A stretch of 64,000 bases of DNA from CAIYTF01 sp963664845 (GTDB lineage Bacteria > Bacteroidota > Ignavibacteria > Ignavibacteriales > Ignavibacteriaceae), in contig OY761615.1 of assembly GCA_963664845.1 (NCBI GenBank), positions 2,604,001 through 2,668,000 of the forward strand, given 5' to 3'. Below the pieces are notes generated by a model that had not been told where the DNA came from, did no database searches, and saw nothing but the letters and a program-made list of their open reading frames with translations. The position numbers and the translations under genes are program-made. Shown piece after piece: positions 55,427 through 63,842 of this stretch. Position 1 is the stretch's first letter, and the number at the start of each line of letters is the position of its first letter.

Positions 55427-55709
55427 CCCAACATAATGGGGACAACCACTTATTGATTGTCATTCCCCCGAAAGTTGAGTGCAGCCTTCCTGACGTCAGG
55501 CAGGCCGAAATCCCGCTCTGTGCGGGGAGGTAAGCTACTTTGCTGCATGGGGATGGAGTACTAATCAGTAATTATTTGAATATTTCTTCTTATTTGATGC
55601 AAGATATCTACCCGGTCCAGTTTGATAAAGCCGTCCCACAAAAAAAGCGGCTTTTTTATATCGTACCGGGAATTAGCCTTCGAAATGATTTGCTGTTATT
55701 CCCCGGTTA
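55427..55709. other. Intergenic gap between flagellin and the truncated T9SS gene
   Basis: Contains a 12-base perfect palindrome CCTGACGTCAGG (55489-55500) and the flagellin terminator at 55627-55657. No frame continues the truncated T9SS protein upstream; an in-frame stop lies at 55686. Confidence 0.5.
55627..55657 (+). terminator. Rho-independent terminator after flagellin
   Basis: AAAGCCG (55627-55633) pairs with CGGCTTT (55648-55654), and the run of six T ends at 55657. The loop is A-rich. It lies 200 bases after the flagellin stop. Confidence 0.75.
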
Positions 55710-56909
55710 TTGAAATTAGGCCTGAAACTAAAGGCAGGGCTTTCGTTCAATGCCGTGTCGAGTTACATGTCCGTATCGCATGTGCTATATTCGCTTACTC
55801 CTTCAGCCGGTGATATTATAAAAGAGCAGGGTCCGTTCGCGCAGTATGTGTCAGATCATCAATGGTTTGGTTCACTCGATACTATCCGGACCGATAAAAT
55901 GTATTTGCTGAGGATCTCACACGCGGATTCAATGACCCGCGCCGGGTATCCGGTTGATATTGGAGCAAGCAAGATAATGGTGGATTCCGGATGGAATTAT
56001 ATAAGTTACCTGCCGCAAACGTCAATGTTGCTGAGCACAGCGGTTGCCTCGCTGCATCCTGTTACCGATGACGTTATAAAGAGTCAGTTCGCCTTCGCGA
56101 TGTATGATTCTTCGGTTGGCTGGGCAGGCAATCTATTTACGATGAATCCCAAATTTGGGTATCTGCTGAAATTCAGCCATCAGGACAGCCTGGTATATTC
56201 TTCCGCATCCAAGCGTGCTCCGGTGCCGGATATGCCGGAACCTTATGTGCGTATCATTCAGAACAAACCTGAGTGGATGCTTGCAATAAATGCGTATCAG
56301 TACACTATGTCAGTGGTTGCTGAAATAGATAAAACGCTTCTGCCCACGGTAAATGAAAATACGATTGTGGGAATATTTGCCGGAAATGAATGCCGCGGAT
56401 ATACGAAACCGGTGTTTATTGATGGTTCCAACAAATACCAGTTCTTCCTGACGGTATATGGGAACAAAGTCAAAGAAGATCAGCTGCAATTCAGGATAGT
56501 GACTTCTTCCACAAATGAACTTGCAGTTCCTGTGACCTTTTCGTTTGAATCAGATAAGATCACCGGCAGCATTAAAACGCCGTTCAAACTTAGCGGGCAT
56601 CCTCTTCTGGTTAAAGACGGGAAAATTCTTCCCGATCATTTTGATTTATCGCAGAACTATCCCAATCCGTTCAACCCGACAACGAGAATTGACTTTGCCA
56701 TTCCAAAGGATGGAGACGTTAAGGTTATCATATACAACATCATGGGTGAAAAAGTCAGAACGCTGGTTAACGAAAGCAAACACGCCGGATACTATTCAAC
56801 AATATGGGACGGCAGAAACGATCATAATGCAACTGTATCGTCCGGCATCTATTTATACCGGATGCTGTCTGGGAGTTATTCATCAACGAAGAAGCTGATG
56901 TTGCTTTAG
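55710..56909 (+). CDS. T9SS sorting-domain protein, probably 5'-truncated
   Basis: 399 residues in an open frame from a TTG at 55710. There is no signal peptide, and the frame begins abruptly inside a GWN-type module (LSFNAVSSYM where AGWNxVSSY is expected), with an in-frame stop 24 bases upstream, so the original 5' part is missing. A second module follows (DSGWNYISYLPQ...MNPKFGYLLKF, about 90-170), then a beta domain and the T9SS sorting domain (about 311-399, SQNYPNPFNPTTRIDFAIP, GIYLYRM). Likely a pseudogene or a relic of rearrangement; a hidden frameshift cannot be ruled out. Confidence 0.7.
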   Translation: MKLGLKLKAGLSFNAVSSYMSVSHVLYSLTPSAGDIIKEQGPFAQYVSDHQWFGSLDTIRTDKMYLLRISHADSMTRAGYPVDIGASKIMVDSGWNYISYLPQTSMLLSTAVASLHPVTDDVIKSQFAFAMYDSSVGWAGNLFTMNPKFGYLLKFSHQDSLVYSSASKRAPVPDMPEPYVRIIQNKPEWMLAINAYQYTMSVVAEIDKTLLPTVNENTIVGIFAGNECRGYTKPVFIDGSNKYQFFLTVYGNKVKEDQLQFRIVTSSTNELAVPVTFSFESDKITGSIKTPFKLSGHPLLVKDGKILPDHFDLSQNYPNPFNPTTRIDFAIPKDGDVKVIIYNIMGEKVRTLVNESKHAGYYSTIWDGRNDHNATVSSGIYLYRMLSGSYSSTKKLMLL

Positions 56910-56921
56910 TAAAAACAGTTG

Positions 56922-56957
56922 TCCCGGGTGATCGTTGCCTGATTACCCGGGATTTTT
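56922..56957 (+). terminator. Strong GC hairpin with T-run
   Basis: TCCCGGGT (56922-56929) pairs with ACCCGGGA (56945-56952), followed by TTTTT. It lies 13 bases past the stop of the truncated T9SS gene, as expected for a once-transcribed gene. Confidence 0.8.
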
Positions 56958-57382
56958 GACGCATGCTTATGCTAAAGAGCAGCACAACACTCACTTTTTC
57001 TGTGATATACAGGTTTATCCTTCCCATAAGTAATCCTACAATAAATTACCTTGTCAGAATATAATGTGCCTGCAATTTGACCCATGGAGAGCCCCCCAAG
57101 AAGTTCAGTGCCGGCATTAATAGCAGCAAAATATTGCAATAAAACCATCACAAATTTCGTATAGTCCTCTAAAACGGGTCACCCAAATATCCCGGAGTGA
57201 TGAATCAAACCTGTCAGCTGAAAATTGGGCACAAAGCCCCAAATGGTATCCGGTACAAAAAAGCCCAAAGCAAAAAAGTTGCCAGGAAGGTGATTTATTC
57301 AATGAATAAATACAATTTTTGTTTGAGATATACGTCTTTACTGTTAGCGGGTATGAGTATTGACAACTTTGAAACGGAGATT

Positions 57383-58336
57383 ATGAGAATAACCAACAAA
57401 AACGACCAGCACAATGCCGCAAACAATAACAGCATCGAAGTGAAAAACTTCACAAAATCATACGGCAACATGACCGCAGTTGACAACATATCGTTCAACG
57501 TTGAGAAGGGGACAATTTTCGCGTTCCTGGGGCCAAACGGGGCGGGAAAGAGTACCACGATAAATACGTTATGTACCATACAGGAGAAAACAACCGGAGA
57601 AATGCGGATAAATGGAAACGATGTGACCACGCAAAAAGATAAAGTGAGAAACGATATTGGCATTGTTTTCCAGGAATCTACTCTGGATGCCAAACTGACC
57701 GTTGAAGAAAATTTGCGATTACACTGCGATTTTTACAATGTGCCCAAAGACGAGGTTGCATCCCGCATAGATTTCGTGCTGGACCTGGTGGATATTGCCT
57801 CTCGAAAAAGAGCACAGACCGGCAGCCTGTCCGGCGGCATGAAACGACGTGTGGAAATTGCTCGGGGACTGGTACATTTCCCGAAAGTGCTTTTCCTTGA
57901 CGAACCCACAACCGGACTTGATCCGCAGACAAGGGCGAACGTTTGGGACTACATTCTGAAACTTCAGAAGCAAAAGCATATCACCATATTTCTGACAACA
58001 CATTACATGGAAGAGGCTGAAATATGCAACAAAGTTGCGATCATTGATCAGGGAAGGATAATAGCGCATGATACACCGCAGAATCTGAAGAACAGATATA
58101 CAACAACAACGATGAAGATAACCACGCAAGACAGCGGCAGCCTCATAAAATATCTTATGGCGCACTCCATAAATCATAAGCAGGAGGACGGGCAGGTAAT
58201 CATCCATGCTGACCGTGTTGCGCAAGTGCTTGCCATCGCCTCTGAGTTTAAGGGATCTATTGAGGATATTGAAATAAATAAAGGGACGCTCAATGATGTG
58301 TTCCTTGCCATCACCGGAAAGGAGATCAGGGAATGA
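57383..58336 (+). CDS. ABC transporter ATP-binding protein (ABC-2 exporter type)
   Basis: Cytoplasmic motor of an exporter. From the ATG at 57383, preceded by GGAGA, it has 317 residues; the open frame upstream to 57197 has no conserved content. Motifs are complete: Walker A GPNGAGKST (about 50-58), signature LSGGMKRRVEIARGL, Walker B VLFLDEPTTGLD and the H-loop TTHYMEEAE. The C-terminal domain resembles DrrA-type drug/polysaccharide exporters. The permease gene overlaps by 4 bases. The substrate is not known. Confidence 0.92.
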   Translation: MRITNKNDQHNAANNNSIEVKNFTKSYGNMTAVDNISFNVEKGTIFAFLGPNGAGKSTTINTLCTIQEKTTGEMRINGNDVTTQKDKVRNDIGIVFQESTLDAKLTVEENLRLHCDFYNVPKDEVASRIDFVLDLVDIASRKRAQTGSLSGGMKRRVEIARGLVHFPKVLFLDEPTTGLDPQTRANVWDYILKLQKQKHITIFLTTHYMEEAEICNKVAIIDQGRIIAHDTPQNLKNRYTTTTMKITTQDSGSLIKYLMAHSINHKQEDGQVIIHADRVAQVLAIASEFKGSIEDIEINKGTLNDVFLAITGKEIRE

Positions 58337-59163
58337 CGCGCTCCATTACCGCAATTCTCAAAAGGAACCTGATAAAGCTGAAGCGGGACAAAATGAAACT
58401 CTTCATGACTCTTTTCATGTCGGGTCTCTTCCTCTTTATCTTTTCATTTATTTCACGTCCGGCAGTCCCCGGCTTGGAACATCCGATCACCTATTTATTC
58501 TCTGGTATTATCATCATGACGGTGTTTCAATCGTCGTTGAATAATTCAATGAGCATTCTTGAGGATATATCTTCAGGTTTTATGAAGGAAATTCTTGTGG
58601 CCCCGATCTCCCGTTGGGAAATAGCCATAGGGCAGGTCCTTTCATCGACGGTTGTGTCGGTTCTGCAGGGACTGATTATAGTTGTGATGGGACTATTCAT
58701 GGGTCTGCATTTCAACCTGTTGCACGCAATCATGATGATGGCGCTGATGTTCCTTGTCGGGTTAACCTTTAGCGCAATGGGGTTATACCTGGCAACCATT
58801 ACAAAGGAATCGGGTAATTTTCAATTACTCATAACAATAGTGGCTTTTCCGCTGACGTTTCTATCGGGCGCATATATTCCCACAACCGCGTTGCCAGGTT
58901 TCCTGACACCGGTGATCTATCTCAATCCGTTGACGTACACGACAGCAGCGTTCAGATATATTGTACTGGGAATGGAGAATATGTCGCTTTCGGAAGTGGT
59001 GAAGGCCGGGGTGGCGTTTAATCTTAACGGATTTATAATTACACCGATTCTGAGTAGTATGATAATCATGGTGATGTGCGGGTTGTTTTTCTGGTTGAGT
59101 GTCAACAGATTCCGAACGGCAGATTTCTCAAAGATCAAATTATTTAAACATGAACGGCATTAG
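58333..59163 (+). CDS. ABC-2 type transporter permease
   Basis: 276 residues with six predicted membrane helices and the ABC-2 signature region (FPLTFLSGAYIPTTALPGFLTPVIYLNPLTYTTAAFR). The start ATGA overlaps the ATPase stop. Together they form a simple DrrAB-like exporter. No accessory protein follows; the gap to the next gene on the opposite strand is 380 bases. Confidence 0.9.
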   Translation: MTRSITAILKRNLIKLKRDKMKLFMTLFMSGLFLFIFSFISRPAVPGLEHPITYLFSGIIIMTVFQSSLNNSMSILEDISSGFMKEILVAPISRWEIAIGQVLSSTVVSVLQGLIIVVMGLFMGLHFNLLHAIMMMALMFLVGLTFSAMGLYLATITKESGNFQLLITIVAFPLTFLSGAYIPTTALPGFLTPVIYLNPLTYTTAAFRYIVLGMENMSLSEVVKAGVAFNLNGFIITPILSSMIIMVMCGLFFWLSVNRFRTADFSKIKLFKHERH

Positions 59164-59543
59164 CAAAGCACTTGAGAAGTGATAGTGCAATTCCTTTTCG
59201 CCACTATTCATGAATAAAAATTTTCCTGGAAATGCAATCATTCCCGGGAAATGCCAACCGCATTGGTAACATTCTGTTAAATGGACCTCGTTGGCTTCTC
59301 CGCCGCTAACCGGTTCAAATAGCTCCGGGCTTGCCACATAGCATTAAATGGTTATGCTCCGGCTATATTGCCGGACATTCACCGAGGCAACATTTAGAAA
59401 GTGAGTAATTTTCTTAAGCTTGAGAAAAGTGTTTTTGCGGCGTTAGCCCCCGGACCCCTAAAAGGGATGGTTGCTTTTGGGAAGATAAAAAAACCGCCGG
59501 CAGAATTTTCACCGGCGGTTTAATTTGAATATGCTGATCGCTA
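59164..59543. other. Convergent intergenic region, no gene seen
   Basis: Between the 3' ends of the ABC permease and KamA genes. Apart from the bidirectional terminator at 59484-59521 I see nothing certain. A fragment near 59310 (GGTTCAAAT) looks like a tRNA T-loop, but no cloverleaf forms around it. Confidence 0.5.
59484..59521. terminator. Bidirectional rho-independent terminator
   Basis: AAACCGCCGG (59491-59500) pairs perfectly with CCGGCGGTTT (59512-59521). On the minus strand the stem is followed by a run of seven T, ending the KamA operon 23 bases after its stop; on the plus strand it could serve the ABC operon. Confidence 0.85.
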
Positions 59544-60716
59544 TTACGCTTCCGCGTATGCCGGGACTTTTGCCGGTTTCACGGTGGCAGGAACGGGAGC
59601 TGTTGTTAAGCGGCGGACAATTGCCCTGCGGCGTTCAACTTGTTTTTTCTTGGCAACCCTGGTTTCCGGCTGCGCTTCGGAAACACTCTTATATGTGTAA
59701 ACCTTGTGCATATAATTCCGGAGAACGATCTTTTCCTCATCCCAGTGCATAACGTAATTTGGAATAAGTGGTATCTTACCGCCGCCGCCGGGAGCGTCGA
59801 TCACAAAGTGAGGGACTGCGAGTCCGCTGGTCCATCCTCGCAAGTGTTCAATGATTTCCAGACCCTTGGCAATGGATGTCCGGAAATGGTGAGTTCCTTT
59901 GGTTTGGTCTGCCATATAGATGTAGTAAGGACGAACACGTATCTTCAGCAGCTTCTGCATCAGATCGCGCACCACGAAAGGATCGTCATTAACACCTTTC
60001 ATGAGCACCATCTGGTTTCCGACAGGGCATCCGGCATCAGCAAGCATTTGGCAGGCCTTCGAACTCTCCGGCGTAATTTCCCAGGGATGATTAAAATGGG
60101 TGTTCACATAAATGGGGTGATACTTCTTCAGCATTTCAACCAGTTTCGGCGTAATTCGCTGCGGAAGCACACAGGGCATTTTGGTTCCCAGACGGATTAT
60201 CTCAATATGTGGGATTTGACGTAACCGCGCCAGGATCTTCTCCAGCATGGTGTCGGTCAGCATCAGCGGATCGCCGCCGGAGAGGATAACATCACGAATC
60301 TCGGTGTGCTGTTCAAGATATTTGAAAGCAGCTTCCAGGCCTCTCATTGAAATTTTATCGGAGTTTCCAACTTTTCTCTTTCTGGTACAGAAACGGCAAT
60401 AGAGTCCGCACTGACTGGTAGTGAGGAACAGTGCGCGATCCGGATAGCGGTGCGTAATGTTCGGAACGGGACTCATTGCATCTTCCATCAACGGATCGTC
60501 CGTTGCATCGAAGTCGTGAAGTTCTTTTATATCAGGCACGCATTGCAGATATATTGGATCGCCCTTTGAGCGGATAAGGCCCAAATAATAAGGGTTGATT
60601 CTTACCTGAAAAAATTCATTGAGTCGTTCCGCCTCGTTGCGGTCGATCCCGAATCTTTCCACCAGGTGGTCGGTAGTGTGTACACTATCGCGAATCATTT
60701 GCTGCCAGAGTTCCAT
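59544..60716 (-). CDS. kamA: Lysine 2,3-aminomutase (radical SAM)
   Basis: Radical SAM/PLP enzyme moving the alpha-amino group of L-lysine to the beta carbon. Motifs: cluster cysteines C103GLYC107RFC110, PLP lysine K314 in PGGGGKIP, and both lysine-recognition aspartates, Asp270 (YIYMADQTKG) and Asp307 (VIDAPG), which argue for lysine as substrate, not glutamate. The C-terminal cysteines that bind zinc in clostridial KamA are absent; instead there is a roughly 45-residue basic, proline-rich tail (VAKKKQVERRRAIVRR). It is the last gene of the two-ligase/GNAT operon, 19 bases after GNAT. Confidence 0.93.
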   Translation of the reverse strand: MELWQQMIRDSVHTTDHLVERFGIDRNEAERLNEFFQVRINPYYLGLIRSKGDPIYLQCVPDIKELHDFDATDDPLMEDAMSPVPNITHRYPDRALFLTTSQCGLYCRFCTRKRKVGNSDKISMRGLEAAFKYLEQHTEIRDVILSGGDPLMLTDTMLEKILARLRQIPHIEIIRLGTKMPCVLPQRITPKLVEMLKKYHPIYVNTHFNHPWEITPESSKACQMLADAGCPVGNQMVLMKGVNDDPFVVRDLMQKLLKIRVRPYYIYMADQTKGTHHFRTSIAKGLEIIEHLRGWTSGLAVPHFVIDAPGGGGKIPLIPNYVMHWDEEKIVLRNYMHKVYTYKSVSEAQPETRVAKKKQVERRRAIVRRLTTAPVPATVKPAKVPAYAEA

Positions 60717-60735
60717 GAGGTTTCCTGTGTATTTA

Positions 60736-61233
60736 TTAGTTTAACAAACTTTTTCCAAAGATCATCAGCGCGTCGCCGACTGAATAGAAATCCGGGATTG
60801 AAGCAACCACCGAATAGCCATTCTTTTCATAAAAAGAACGTGTCTTTTCATAAATAGCCCGTGAAGATGTTTCAGCGAGTACCCATCTTCCGTTAAGATC
60901 GCGCACCAACTGTTCTGCATGATGCAGCAGTTGTGTGCCTGTACCTTTTCCGGCTGAATTGGGTTTCACCACGATCCAATACAGATCGTAAACTCCATCC
61001 GTCATAGGCCGCTTTCCGGTGCAATGATAGCCCAACACTTCGCCAGCTTCTTCGCAGACGTAAATGAGGTAATCGCGTTGTTCTGGGTTTTGCAGTGCAA
61101 TATCAATCAGTTCCAGCGCCACAGCCGTTTCCTCAGTTGAAAAAACCGATGTGTTGCTGAGCATTTCCTCCAGCGAGGGACGGTCTGAACTTTTAAGCCG
61201 CCTGATAGTCACGCTCAACCGCAAACTCTGCAA
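60736..61233 (-). CDS. GNAT-family N-acetyltransferase
   Basis: 165 residues in one GNAT domain. The acetyl-CoA loop is readable (IVVKPNSAGKGTGTQLLHHAE, the Q/RxxGxG/A pattern as SAGKGTG), followed by the C-terminal GNAT strand FYEKNGYSVVASIPDFY. The start may be the ATG at 61233 or the GTG at 61212 (VTIRRLKSSD); either overlaps the upstream ATP-grasp gene. Placed directly before kamA, it could acetylate beta-lysine, as in the ablAB osmolyte pathway, or modify a ligase product. This function is inferred from position. Confidence 0.85.
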   Translation of the reverse strand: MQSLRLSVTIRRLKSSDRPSLEEMLSNTSVFSTEETAVALELIDIALQNPEQRDYLIYVCEEAGEVLGYHCTGKRPMTDGVYDLYWIVVKPNSAGKGTGTQLLHHAEQLVRDLNGRWVLAETSSRAIYEKTRSFYEKNGYSVVASIPDFYSVGDALMIFGKSLLN

Positions 61234-62239
61234 TTGTTTTTATCAATGCATCATAGTCGATGCCCACTTTTGACGCCGCACGGGTGAATCCTGCATCGGT
61301 AGAAATATCCGGATTCGGATTTACTTCTATCACATACGGAATTCCTTTGCTGTCGACCCGCACGTCCACGCGCGCATAATCTCTACATTCCATTGCCCTA
61401 TAGGCAGCAATAGCCACAGCATGCAATTTTTTTTGCATGTCTGCATCAACCGGTGCCGGACAGAGCGGTGTGGTATGTTTGTAATATAAACTCTCTTGCA
61501 TCCATTTCCCTTCATAAGTAACTATCTTGGGGAAATCTGCAGGTAAACCTTCAAAACTTATTTCGGAGATGGGCAGAGGTGTTCCTCCGAGAATGCCAAT
61601 ATTAAATTCTCTGCCTTCAATATATTCCTCAACTATCGCCGGCTGGCGATAGGATTCAAATAAAAAGTCCAATTGTTTCTGCAACTCTGCGGCATTGCGA
61701 ACAACCGAGTGTTCCGATATGCCGATGCTTGCATCTTCCTTGAGCAATTTTGTCATCAGGGGGTAATGCAAGTCATGAATCAGATCTGCTTTTGCTCCCG
61801 GAGCAAATGTTGTTGCCCGCGGAGCCAAAATCTTGTTTGCGAGAAGTATCTGCTTAGCCCGGAACTTGTGCAGGCAATTTCCCAAACATTGCGGTACGTT
61901 GCCCGTGTAGGGAAGTTTCAACAGATCGTAGAGTCCCGCGTGATACACTTCATATTCTGCTATTCCCTCAACCGACTCAACCAGGTTGAAGATAACCGCA
62001 TTATGGTGTTCTTTTAAAAGCTCTATGTTCTCATAAATGTTCTTCGTAACGGCTACGGTTTCCACACTCGAAAACGATTTTTTCAATGCCGCCTTAATAA
62101 ACTCTATTTCGTTCATGAATGAGGTTTCAGACATATCATCAAGCGCCGCGTCATCTTTTTTCGGTTTCCCGGAATAGTTGTCATAAATAGATGCTGGTGC
62201 GTTGTAGCAGATCACAACACGATCATTCCGTTTTTTCAT
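61193..62239 (-). CDS. ATP-grasp ligase, D-Ala-D-Ala-ligase-like (second of tandem pair)
   Basis: 348 residues. The pre-ATP-grasp domain opens with RVVICYNAPAS. The ATP-grasp core shows YPLMTKLLKEDASIGISEHS, IVEEYIEGREFNIGILGG, ISEISFEGLP and the metal motif YVIEVNPNPDIS. It is thus likely active and joins a carboxylate to an amine with ATP. The start ATG overlaps the stop of the first ATP-grasp gene by 4 bases. Its pairing with a paralogue, a GNAT enzyme and KamA points to a peptide-like or beta-amino-acid product. Confidence 0.88.
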   Translation of the reverse strand: MKKRNDRVVICYNAPASIYDNYSGKPKKDDAALDDMSETSFMNEIEFIKAALKKSFSSVETVAVTKNIYENIELLKEHHNAVIFNLVESVEGIAEYEVYHAGLYDLLKLPYTGNVPQCLGNCLHKFRAKQILLANKILAPRATTFAPGAKADLIHDLHYPLMTKLLKEDASIGISEHSVVRNAAELQKQLDFLFESYRQPAIVEEYIEGREFNIGILGGTPLPISEISFEGLPADFPKIVTYEGKWMQESLYYKHTTPLCPAPVDADMQKKLHAVAIAAYRAMECRDYARVDVRVDSKGIPYVIEVNPNPDISTDAGFTRAASKVGIDYDALIKTIAEFAVERDYQAA

Positions 62240-63315
62240 AAACCGTAACGTTTCCTGGCTTCGTTGAGTACCGATAAAATCATTTGGTCATAATTCATTC
62301 CGACTGTTCTTGCCGCCTTGGGATAACAGGAATTGTCCCGCGGGTCGGGGAGAATGCCAGGCAGTGGGTTGATCTCGATGATATTGGGGACACCGTTCTT
62401 GTCAAGTCGTACGTCGAGACGGCTCCAGTCCCTGCAGCGAAGCACCGAATAGGTTTTCAGGCAGGTCTCAACAATCTGTTGCCGGAGGTTTTCGTCAATA
62501 TCCGCCGGACACTTATAAATATCGAGCTGATTGTCCTTGCTGTCGAGTATCCACTTTGCTTCATAGGAATAGAGCGGGATAAAATCTTGAGGAAATTCCT
62601 CGAATGAAATTTCAATGACGGGAAGTGCACGAGCTTCCTTTCCGTTGCCAAGAATGGCGACGGTGAACTCCCGGCCGGGAAGAAACTCTTCAACCAATGC
62701 CGGCTGCTGATAGTCTTCAAGTGCACGGATAACTTCCAGGCGCAAAGCGTCTTTGTCGTTCACGAACGATGAAGAGAAAATTCCTTTTCCTGATCCTTCG
62801 CCTACCGGTTTCACAATAAGCGGGAAAGACAGTGTAACTGTTTCAAGTTCTTCTATGCCGGAGATGAGCGCGAAAGGAGCGGTGGGAATTTTGTGATAGC
62901 TGAGAATTTCTTTTGTGCGGGCTTTGTCTAAACAGGTGGCAAGTGTAAGTGTGTCCGAAGCTGTATAGGGAATATCGAGCATATCAAGCATCGCGGGTAT
63001 CTGTGCTTCGCGACTTATGCCGTTCATTCCTTCGGCGATATTAAAAACAATGTCCGGCCTGTTCTCGCGAAGCATCGTGAATGCATCGCTGTTTGCTTCA
63101 ACCAGGGTAACATCGTGCTCAATAGCAAGCGCTGACTCGACCGCGTGAATTGTTTCCCACGTGTCCCATTCTGCAAAACGATCATTGATTTTTTCTTCAG
63201 GAAGGGAGGTGGCGTTTTGGTGAGAGGACAACAATTCAACCGATAATGCAGCTTCAGGTTTCACATTAAACGTTAATGCAACTTTTAATCGTTGGTTAAC
63301 ATCAGATAAACTAAT
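62236..63315 (-). CDS. ATP-grasp ligase, D-Ala-D-Ala-ligase-like (first of tandem pair)
   Basis: The annotated start would be GTG at 63264, but the first strand of the pre-ATP-grasp fold (LKVALTFNV) lies upstream in the same frame, with no ATG/GTG/TTG before an in-frame stop at 63328-63330. An ATT codon at 63313-63315 has an AAGGAG ribosome site 6 bases upstream, so an ATT start (360 codons including stop) is proposed. The core motifs are intact: SFPLIVKPVGEGSGKGIFSS, LVEEFLPGREFTVAILGN, LPVIEISFEEFP and NIIEINPLPGILP. It is the first gene of the operon ending with kamA. Confidence 0.88.
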   Translation of the reverse strand: MSLSDVNQRLKVALTFNVKPEAALSVELLSSHQNATSLPEEKINDRFAEWDTWETIHAVESALAIEHDVTLVEANSDAFTMLRENRPDIVFNIAEGMNGISREAQIPAMLDMLDIPYTASDTLTLATCLDKARTKEILSYHKIPTAPFALISGIEELETVTLSFPLIVKPVGEGSGKGIFSSSFVNDKDALRLEVIRALEDYQQPALVEEFLPGREFTVAILGNGKEARALPVIEISFEEFPQDFIPLYSYEAKWILDSKDNQLDIYKCPADIDENLRQQIVETCLKTYSVLRCRDWSRLDVRLDKNGVPNIIEINPLPGILPDPRDNSCYPKAARTVGMNYDQMILSVLNEARKRYGL

Positions 63316-63842
63316 TACTTGCTCCTTTTAATAAAAATTTTTTTACAAATATAACATATATTAAATTTATTGCAAGAGATTTTATTCGCGCATTGAAAAT
63401 ATTTTTTGCAAATGTGTTGCTACAGACGAATAAAAAAAACTTTTCACGATGTTTTTGGAAAATTATTACCTCACGCGGCTGAAATGATCTTCAGTCGCGA
63501 CACAAATCTGTTTTTGATGCAGTTTTCATCCGCATACAGAGCCAATGAAATCAATGTGCCCGGAAAATCGATTCTTAACACAACAACTCACCTCTATCGC
63601 ATTCACTTTTGCAGGCACTAGTGCTTTAAAAATATTTTTGTCCATTTTATTGGACACATTTTCGATTTAAATAGTTTACGGAGAGTGTAAAAGAAGATGT
63701 GAACAGATATTTAAGCATCATACAAGCGTGCTGTTGCATGAACGAAGCAGAAACGAAGTGTGATAGTTCAATTTTTTTGTTGCGGACCGTGTTTCAGATG
63801 GATTATTTTATCGTGAGGAGAGCAGAATGCGCGACAAGCGGC
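63316..63842. other. AT-rich intergenic region, no gene seen
   Basis: Upstream of the ATP-grasp operon and downstream of the last minus-strand gene. Besides the promoter, it has a small hairpin TGTCCA/TGGACA at 63639-63656. A 71-codon plus-strand frame at 63406-63621 lacks coding character. Confidence 0.5.
63346..63375 (-). promoter_or_regulatory. Bacteroidota-type promoter of the ATP-grasp/kamA operon
   Basis: On the minus strand TTG (63375-63373), a 19-base spacer and TATATTTG (63353-63346) match TTG-N19/20-TAnnTTTG. Transcription would start near 63339, about 24 bases before the proposed ATT start and just upstream of its ribosome site. Confidence 0.5.

Noticed and set aside
59140..59337. 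65-codon minus-strand frame and a tRNA-like T-loop (GGTTCAAAT) near 59310
   Set aside because: No acceptor stem, D-arm or anticodon arm can be folded around it; the frame overlaps the ABC permease end and has no conserved features.
63406..63621. 71-codon plus-strand frame near the window end
   Set aside because: No ribosome site or motif; it lies antisense to the upstream region of the ATP-grasp operon.
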